Below are positions 6,981 to 11,944 of a DNA stretch of 20,103 nucleotides, piece after piece (the first letter of the stretch is position 1; the number at the start of each line of letters is the position of its first letter). Position numbers and translations under genes: made by a program. The notes under the pieces are model-generated. The model searched no databases and was not told the DNA's origin. It saw nothing but the letters and a program-made list of their open reading frames with translations. The stretch is from Gammaproteobacteria bacterium (GTDB lineage Bacteria; Pseudomonadota; Gammaproteobacteria; UBA6429; Thiohalophilaceae). The stretch is taken from contig JAHEIJ010000003.1 of assembly GCA_024639445.1 (NCBI GenBank), positions 1 through 20,103 of the forward strand. The letters run 5' to 3'.

Positions 6981-7138
6981 CTAACAACCATATTTTTCCC
7001 GGTTACTTGTAAGCGCTACCTGAACCGGTATTTCCGCTACATACCCAAAATTCAAACAGATTTCCTGACAACAACGGCGTTCACACGCTGTTTCAATATA
7101 TCCGCGTATTAATCCATTTCGTTTAAAGCACACCAAAA
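6981..7138 (+). promoter_or_regulatory. C-rich, G-poor rho leader, probable rut region
   Basis: In these 158 bases I count 44 C and 20 G, with long stretches of few G and frequent YC dinucleotides. It has no ATG and no strong hairpin. Unstructured C-over-G RNA is what Rho loads on, and rho of E. coli is known to be autoregulated by termination in its leader. A like role here is inference. No leader peptide such as E. coli RhoL is seen: the only short frames from GTG or TTG end within a few codons. No convincing separate rho promoter was found. Confidence 0.4.
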
Positions 7139-8395
7139 ATGAATCTAACAGAACTGAAAAAAACCCCCGTTCCCGAGCTGATTGAGCTTGCGACCTCTAA
7201 TGGTATCGAAGGCATGTCCCGTGCCCGCAAACAGGACATCATCTTTGCCATTCTCAAGGCTCACGCCAAAAATGGCGAGGATATCTACGGCGACGGGGTT
7301 CTGGAAATACTCCAGGACGGTTTCGGCTTCCTGCGATCAGCGGAGAGCTCCTACCTGGCGGGACCGGATGACATCTATGTCTCACCCAGCCAGATACGCC
7401 GTTTCAACTTACGCACCGGGGATACCGTTTCGGGCAAAATTCGCCCGCCGAAGGACTCGGAACGCTACTTCGCCCTGCTGAAGGTCAGCGAAATCAATTT
7501 CGAGCCGCCGGAAAACGCCAAGAACAAGGTACTGTTCGAGAACCTTACGCCGCTGCATCCTAACAAGCGACTTGCACTTGAAATTGGCAATGGCTCCACC
7601 GAGGACATGACCGCCCGGGTTATCGACCTGATGGCTCCCCTGGGCAAGGGTCAACGCGGGCTGATCGTCTCGCCGCCCAAGGCCGGTAAGACCATGATGC
7701 TGCACGACATTGCGCACTCCATTGCCCATAACCACCCTGAGTGTCATCTGATTGTATTGCTTATCGATGAGCGGCCTGAGGAGGTCACCGAAATGGCCCG
7801 CTCGGTACGCGGTGAGGTGGTGTCCTCTACCTTCGATGAACCGGCCAGCCGCCATGTGCAGGTTGCGGAAATGGTGATCGAAAAAGCCAAACGCCTGGTT
7901 GAACATAAAAAAGACGTGGTGATCCTGCTCGACTCCATCACCCGTCTGGCCCGGGCCTACAATACCGTGATCCCCTCATCCGGCAAGGTACTCACCGGTG
8001 GTGTGGACGCCAATGCGCTGCATCGGCCGAAACGCTTCTTCGGGGCTGCGCGGAATATCGAGGAAGGCGGTTCTCTCACCATTCTCGCCACCGCCCTGGT
8101 CGAAACCGGCTCGCGCATGGACGATGTGATCTACGAAGAATTCAAGGGCACCGGCAACATGGAAGTCCATCTGGATCGCAAAATAGCCGAGAAACGCATC
8201 TATCCGGCCATCAATATCAATCGCTCCGGCACCCGGCGTGAGGAATTACTCACCAAGCCGGACGAACTGCAAATGATGTGGATCCTGCGTAAGGTGGTGC
8301 ATGACATGGATGAAATTGCCGCCATGGAGTTCATGCATGACAAGCTCAAAGCCACCAAAACCAACGCCGACTTCTTTGACTCCATGAAACGCTAA
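7139..8395 (+). CDS. rho: Transcription termination factor Rho
   Basis: Hexameric RNA-dependent ATPase that ends transcription of untranslated RNA. 418 residues, against 419 in E. coli. The N-terminal helical domain starts MNLTELKKTPVPELIELA, followed by the cold-shock-like RNA-binding fold with GDGVLEILQDGFGFLRS (51-67). The ATPase core has Walker A SPPKAGKT (178-185), LLIDERPEEV with catalytic E211, Walker B VVILLDSITRLARAYN (260-275), the Q-loop region SGKVLTGGVD (281-290) and the R-loop region around GTGNMEVHLDR. It lacks the long N-terminal insert seen in some phyla. The gene follows trxA by 235 bases. All residues I can check are present. The ATG has only a weak upstream purine run, which could allow control of translation. 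Confidence 0.97.
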   Translation: MNLTELKKTPVPELIELATSNGIEGMSRARKQDIIFAILKAHAKNGEDIYGDGVLEILQDGFGFLRSAESSYLAGPDDIYVSPSQIRRFNLRTGDTVSGKIRPPKDSERYFALLKVSEINFEPPENAKNKVLFENLTPLHPNKRLALEIGNGSTEDMTARVIDLMAPLGKGQRGLIVSPPKAGKTMMLHDIAHSIAHNHPECHLIVLLIDERPEEVTEMARSVRGEVVSSTFDEPASRHVQVAEMVIEKAKRLVEHKKDVVILLDSITRLARAYNTVIPSSGKVLTGGVDANALHRPKRFFGAARNIEEGGSLTILATALVETGSRMDDVIYEEFKGTGNMEVHLDRKIAEKRIYPAININRSGTRREELLTKPDELQMMWILRKVVHDMDEIAAMEFMHDKLKATKTNADFFDSMKR

Positions 8396-8407
8396 ATGAC
8401 TTTTTAC

Positions 8408-8429
8408 CTGTTAAACTCATATTTAACAG
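8408..8429. other. Perfect inverted repeat after rho
   Basis: CTGTTAAA (8408-8415) and TTTAACAG (8422-8429) pair perfectly around a 6-base loop, 13 bases after the rho stop. The stem is AT-rich and no T run follows, so termination here would be weak. It could instead be a protein-binding site because the half-sites are palindromic. I cannot tell which. Confidence 0.35.
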
Positions 8430-8482
8430 CTAGTTAGCCATTTATTTGATAGTCAAACATGAGCCCTCGCGGTCACGGCACT

Positions 8483-8511
8483 TTGACAATTCCGGTAAAT
8501 ACACCGATGAT
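8483..8511 (+). promoter_or_regulatory. Sigma70-type promoter for the DUF3135 gene
   Basis: A perfect -35 TTGACA (8483-8488) stands 17 bases before GATGAT (8506-8511). Transcription should begin near 8518, giving a leader of about 50 bases. This separates the downstream gene from rho. Confidence 0.5.
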
Positions 8512-8519
8512 TGGAACAT

Positions 8520-8561
8520 GGGTGCTCCATAACGTGAGTACCCGCCGACCCTAGCAAAGGG
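8520..8561 (+). promoter_or_regulatory. Paired hairpins in the DUF3135 leader, the second covering the ribosome-binding site
   Basis: GGGTGCTC (8520-8527) pairs with GAGTACCC (8536-8543), with one G-U pair. CCCT (8549-8552) pairs with AGGG (8558-8561). AAGGG at 8557-8561 is the ribosome-binding site for ATG 8569, so the second hairpin would hide it. The first hairpin begins at the expected transcript 5' end. No known riboswitch class is recognised. Confidence 0.3.
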
Positions 8562-8568
8562 CTGAAAC

Positions 8569-8913
8569 ATGAGCAGACGGGCAGCCATCCAGCATATTGA
8601 TTTCGAGCAATGGGCTCAATTGGCCCAGCACGACCCGCACGCCTTTGAGCAGTTACGCCATCGTCTGCTGGATGCCTATATTACCCGCTCCTCCTCCGCC
8701 CACCAGGACCGCCTGCGTCGCCTGCAATGGCGCATCGATCGGCTACGAGAACAGGCCAGTAACCCGATGTCGGCCTGTGTCCAGATTTCCAACCTGATGT
8801 GGGACACCTTCGACCAGCTAGGCAAAGCCTACAAAAATCCTGACATCCTCCAGCCGGAGAAAAGCCCCGAAGTGGGTAAATCAGCAGCTGTACTGCCCTT
8901 CAAGTCCCGCTAA
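8569..8913 (+). CDS. DUF3135 domain-containing protein
   Basis: A 114-residue soluble protein of a family found in gammaproteobacteria without known function. The recognised parts are IDFEQWAQLAQHDPHAFEQLR (10-30), where a short aspartate-phenylalanine start leads into a helix. Then come HQDRLRRLQWRIDRLREQA and NPMSACVQISNLMWDTF (65-81). The structure looks all helical, with a proline-rich tail of about 25 residues. No signal peptide or membrane segment is present. The start at ATG 8569 follows AAGGG with 7 bases of spacing. It has its own promoter and lies between rho and rpmE. The steady presence of DUF3135 near housekeeping genes hints at a core role, but nothing in the sequence shows which. 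Confidence 0.85.
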   Translation: MSRRAAIQHIDFEQWAQLAQHDPHAFEQLRHRLLDAYITRSSSAHQDRLRRLQWRIDRLREQASNPMSACVQISNLMWDTFDQLGKAYKNPDILQPEKSPEVGKSAAVLPFKSR

Positions 8914-8924
8914 CACAATTCTGC

Positions 8925-8953
8925 TTGCTCCAGGCAACAGATTTCCGTAAGAT
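8925..8953 (+). promoter_or_regulatory. Candidate promoter for rpmE
   Basis: TTGCTC (8925-8930) and TAAGAT (8948-8953) lie 17 bases apart, just after the DUF3135 stop. The leader that follows can form a GC-rich hairpin (GCGTGT 8969-8974 with ACACGC 9000-9005, with inner pairing around 8980-8992). L31 is known to repress its own mRNA in some gammaproteobacteria; whether this hairpin takes part is inference. Confidence 0.35.
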
Positions 8954-9025
8954 TGCGGCCCCTGAAAAGCGTGTGGTGCCCGGACAGGCCGGCGTAGCGA
9001 CACGCGATAGTTGGAGATACCGAAC

Positions 9026-9229
9026 ATGAAAGCTGACATCCATCCCGGATACGAAGAAATCACTGTAACGTGCAGCTGCGGCAGCACATTCAAGACACGC
9101 TCTACCGCAAACCACGATCTAACCATTGAAGTCTGCTCCCAGTGCCATCCGTTCTATACCGGCAAACAGAAACTGCTTGATACTGCGGGTCGAGTCGACA
9201 AGTTCCGCCAGAAATACAGTATGAAATAA
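9026..9229 (+). CDS. rpmE: 50S ribosomal protein L31, zinc-binding form
   Basis: L31 (bL31) bridges the ribosomal subunits at B1b. The 67-residue product starts MKADIHPGYEEITVTCSCGS. Its four zinc ligands are visible as C16, C18, C37 and C40 (CSC and CSQC), so this is the C+ type rather than the zinc-free paralogue YkgM/RpmE2. ATG 9026 is chosen because GGAG at 9013-9016 lies 9 bases upstream and the N-terminus matches the family; a frame from 9011 would add five residues and has no merit. The C-terminus VDKFRQKYSMK is normal. A strong intrinsic terminator lies 28 bases after the stop, inside the next gene. Zinc-dependent replacement by a C- paralogue elsewhere in the genome is possible but not visible. 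Confidence 0.96.
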   Translation: MKADIHPGYEEITVTCSCGSTFKTRSTANHDLTIEVCSQCHPFYTGKQKLLDTAGRVDKFRQKYSMK

Positions 9230-9236
9230 AGCCCGA

Positions 9237-10040
9237 ATGCCGACCATGGATTTTCTAAAAAGGACGCTGCTGGCAGCGTCCTTTTTTTATGCCTGGCAGC
9301 TTACCCCGTCCCCCCTCCAGGCGGCTGAATGTCGTCTCGGACGCTACGATGAACAGGTCACGGTCACAAAAGTCTATGACGGTGATACGGTCAAGTTGAC
9401 CGATGGGCGAAGCCTGCGATTTATTGCTATCAACACCCCGGAAAGGGCGCGTAAATCCCAGCCGGCCCAGCCCCTGGCCGAGGCAGCAAAACAGCGAGTG
9501 GAGGCTTTGCTGGCTGGCAATAAGTCTCTGCAGTTGCGTTACGACATGGAGCGCAAAGATCGTCACGGCCGCCTGCTGGCACACCCCTTTTTGAGTGATG
9601 GTCGTAACCTGACCCAGCAGCTCTTACAAGCCGGGCTGGGTTTTCATATCACCGTACCCCCCAATTTGTCATTGCTGGAGTGCTACCACCAGGCTGAGCA
9701 GGATGCCCGGTTGCAGCAACGAGGACTATGGCGGCGGGCTGAGTACCGTCCACAGCCGGCCAGCCAGCTTGGCGCCAAAGACACCGGTTTCAGGCGTGTT
9801 GCCGGTACCGTCAGTCGCATTGGTGAAAGTCGTAGCGCCTACTGGCTCAACCTGGGACGCGGGTTTGCCTTGCGCTTGCCCAAAACCGATATCGGTTATT
9901 TTCCCTTTCCACCCGATTCGCTTAAAAGTAAAACTCTGACCGTGCGTGGCTGGGTATATTCAACCCGAAGTGAACTGCGCATGAACCTGCGCCACCCGGC
10001 ATCAATTGAAAAAATAGCCGATAATGAATCATCGAATTAA
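9237..10040 (+). CDS. Exported staphylococcal nuclease-like (thermonuclease family) protein
   Basis: A 267-residue secreted or periplasmic protein with an SNase fold, expected to hydrolyse phosphodiester bonds in DNA or RNA with calcium. The signal peptide spans about 1-30 (KR, then TLLAASFFYAW). Catalytic-site motifs are VYDGDT (46-51), RFIAINTPE with R61, T67 and E69, and DRHGR with R112. N66 replaces the aspartate that binds calcium in the staphylococcal enzyme (D40), a change common in other bacterial members. About 90 C-terminal residues (from 178) look like a second beta-rich, OB-like domain. ATG 9237 lies 7 bases after the rpmE stop; ATG 9246 is an alternative. The rpmE terminator sits in codons 7-17, so either readthrough or a hidden promoter must supply transcripts. 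Confidence 0.88.
   Translation: MPTMDFLKRTLLAASFFYAWQLTPSPLQAAECRLGRYDEQVTVTKVYDGDTVKLTDGRSLRFIAINTPERARKSQPAQPLAEAAKQRVEALLAGNKSLQLRYDMERKDRHGRLLAHPFLSDGRNLTQQLLQAGLGFHITVPPNLSLLECYHQAEQDARLQQRGLWRRAEYRPQPASQLGAKDTGFRRVAGTVSRIGESRSAYWLNLGRGFALRLPKTDIGYFPFPPDSLKSKTLTVRGWVYSTRSELRMNLRHPASIEKIADNESSN
9257..9288 (+). terminator. Strong intrinsic terminator of rpmE within the nuclease coding sequence
   Basis: GGACGCTGC (9262-9270) pairs with GCAGCGTCC (9273-9281), preceded by A residues from 9257 and followed by seven T residues to 9288. This is a textbook GC-rich stem with a U tract. It lies 28 bases after rpmE and entirely within the signal-peptide codons of the next gene. The A run and T run extend the pairing, so it could act in both directions. 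Confidence 0.85.
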
Positions 10041-10100
10041 CCTGGGCATAACCCCCCAGCACACCGGACGCAAGAACCACTTACCCAGCGGAACCTCAAC

Positions 10101-11327
10101 ATGACTGACAAGAAAAACGAACTCGCAGCCGCAGCCCTTCAGTTCCATGAAAGCCCACCGGCCGGCAAAATTGCCACGGCCATCACCAAACCCTGTGACA
10201 CCCAGGAACAACTGAGCCTCGCCTACACTCCCGGCGTTGCCGCCCCGGTACGAGCGATAACTGCAGACCCGGAAAATGTGTATCGTTACACCGGCAAGGG
10301 AAACCTGGTTGCTGTAATTACCGACGGCACCGCAGTTTTGGGCCTGGGAAATGCCGGGCCGCTGGCCGCCAAACCCGTCATGGAAGGCAAAGCTGTCCTG
10401 TTCAAACGCTTTGCTGATATTGATGTCATGGACATTGAGGTTGATGCTGATTCGTCCCAGGCATTCATTGACACGGTGAAATGCATTGCGCCGACATTTG
10501 GCGGGATCAACCTGGAAGATATTGCTGCCCCGGCCTGTTTTGAGATCGAGCATGCTCTCAGCCAGCAACTGGATATTCCAGTATTTCATGACGACCAGCA
10601 TGGCACCGCCATTATTATCGCCGCAGGCTTACTCAATGCCCTTGAGTTGGCCGGTAAGGAAATGGCATCCGCCCATATTGTGTGTCTTGGTGCCGGCGCG
10701 GCCGGTATCGCGGCGATGCACATGCTGAAAAGCCTGGGTGCAAGTCGCATTTATTTAATTGACCGCAAGGGAGTGGTCTATCACGGCCGTGAGGGGGTAA
10801 ACACTTACAAACAGGAATTCTCTCGCGAAACCAAGCGCCGTACGCTAGCCGATGCCATGGTCGACGCCGATGTGTTCATTGGCGTCTCCGGACCCGATCT
10901 GCTGACCCCGGCCATGCTCAAAACCATGGCCGCCAACCCCATTGTATTTGCTCTCTCCAATCCCGATCCGGAAATTGCTCCCGAACTGGCCCAGCAAACC
11001 CGAGAAGATCTCATCATGGCGACTGGCCGCAGCGACTACCCTAACCAGGTCAATAACGTACTGGGTTTTCCTTTTATTTTTCGGGGTGCGCTGGATGTGC
11101 GGGCGACCTGCATTAATAACGCCATGAAAGTCGCTGCCGTAAAATCATTGGCCGAACTGACTCATGAACCGGTACCCCAGGAAGTGCTCGACGCCTATGG
11201 GTTAGAGGCCCTGGAATTCAGTCGCAATTACATCATTCCAAAACCTTTCGATCCGCGCCTACAGGAATTCGTACCTAAAGCCGTTGCCCAGGCGGCAAAA
11301 GACACCAGTGTCGCCCGGCTGAAATAA
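10101..11327 (+). CDS. Malic enzyme (malate dehydrogenase, oxaloacetate-decarboxylating), short form
   Basis: Converts malate to pyruvate and CO2 with NAD(P) reduction, linking the citric acid cycle to pyruvate and reducing power. The 408 residues make this the short bacterial form without the phosphotransacetylase-like C-terminal domain of E. coli MaeB. Visible motifs are SLAYTPGVAAP with catalytic Y42, GKAVLFKRFADID with K102, GGINLEDIAAP with metal ligands E139 and D140, FHDDQHGTA (162-169), and the Rossmann loop GAGAAG (198-203). NPIVFALSNPDPEI is present. Whether NAD or NADP is preferred cannot be read safely. The gene lies 60 bases after the nuclease gene with no visible promoter, and is convergent with the next gene with only 7 bases between stops. 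Confidence 0.92.
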   Translation: MTDKKNELAAAALQFHESPPAGKIATAITKPCDTQEQLSLAYTPGVAAPVRAITADPENVYRYTGKGNLVAVITDGTAVLGLGNAGPLAAKPVMEGKAVLFKRFADIDVMDIEVDADSSQAFIDTVKCIAPTFGGINLEDIAAPACFEIEHALSQQLDIPVFHDDQHGTAIIIAAGLLNALELAGKEMASAHIVCLGAGAAGIAAMHMLKSLGASRIYLIDRKGVVYHGREGVNTYKQEFSRETKRRTLADAMVDADVFIGVSGPDLLTPAMLKTMAANPIVFALSNPDPEIAPELAQQTREDLIMATGRSDYPNQVNNVLGFPFIFRGALDVRATCINNAMKVAAVKSLAELTHEPVPQEVLDAYGLEALEFSRNYIIPKPFDPRLQEFVPKAVAQAAKDTSVARLK

Positions 11328-11334
11328 TCCTAGA

Positions 11335-11940
11335 TTAACCTGCCAGCAGGTTTTCCACCGCCTCGATATCAGCACGCTGCATGGTTTTCCCATCCACCGG
11401 GCTAAGCGGCGCCTGATGTGAACCATCGATGGGGAATACGACCACCTCGAGGGGTGTCTCTTCCGCCAGAAAACGATACGCCGGCAAAGTCTGATAGCGC
11501 TCAACCCCAAAGCGCAAACGCCGGTCCGCCGTCTCAAATGGAACGGCATTTTCCATCAGGTACAAACCGACTTCCTCTGCCGCGCCGGCATACACATGCA
11601 AGGTCACGGTGGAGTTGGTGTCCGCAGTACCGCGCAGGACACTGCCAACCAGACGCGGTTTGAACCCAGCAAAAAATTTCATGGCTTGCAGCGCCACTTG
11701 TCGCAATCGCCGCAGTTCCTGAGGCTGGTGATCAGCACGAAACAACCGCTGGTACGTCATCAATGCCTCTTCGATTTCACTATTGCTGGGCATATTGCGG
11801 GTATCGACCGCACCCAGGTGTTCGGCAGCCTTACGTTTGGCGGCAAAAAAATCACGACTCCCTGTCTCGGCCAGAATCTGGGCAGCTTCCTGCGCCAGAC
11901 GTTCGCGCATCTGCCGTTCTCTGTTGTTTCGATGAGCCAT
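11335..11940 (-). CDS. Small nucleotidyltransferase-like protein downstream of ponA
   Basis: A 201-residue soluble protein. The first ~95 residues are helical and charged (HRNNRERQMRERLAQEAAQIL). A segment resembling the pol-beta nucleotidyltransferase core follows, with RLVGSVLRGTADTNSTVTLHVY (96-117). The GS pair (G99, S100) is present. The paired aspartates expected about 12 residues later are replaced by TLHVY, so a standard catalytic site is not evident. Homologues I recall next to ponA in gammaproteobacteria are called hypothetical or nucleotidyltransferase; that is from memory. ATG 11940 starts 4 bases after the ponA stop, which points to cotranscription and translational coupling. A longer frame reaching back to 11988 overlaps ponA and is less likely. 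A link to cell-wall synthesis is inference. Confidence 0.7.
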   Translation of the reverse strand: MAHRNNRERQMRERLAQEAAQILAETGSRDFFAAKRKAAEHLGAVDTRNMPSNSEIEEALMTYQRLFRADHQPQELRRLRQVALQAMKFFAGFKPRLVGSVLRGTADTNSTVTLHVYAGAAEEVGLYLMENAVPFETADRRLRFGVERYQTLPAYRFLAEETPLEVVVFPIDGSHQAPLSPVDGKTMQRADIEAVENLLAG

Positions 11941-11944
11941 ACTG

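Noticed and set aside
7409..7906. 165-codon minus-strand frame inside rho
   Set aside because: Antisense shadow of a highly conserved gene, with no start signal or domain.
8408..8429. Inverted repeat after rho as an intrinsic terminator
   Set aside because: The stem is AT-rich and no T run follows on either strand, so it is listed only as an inverted repeat.
8459..8554. 31-codon ORF upstream of the DUF3135 gene
   Set aside because: No ribosome-binding site, and it spans the promoter and leader hairpins; composition is unremarkable.
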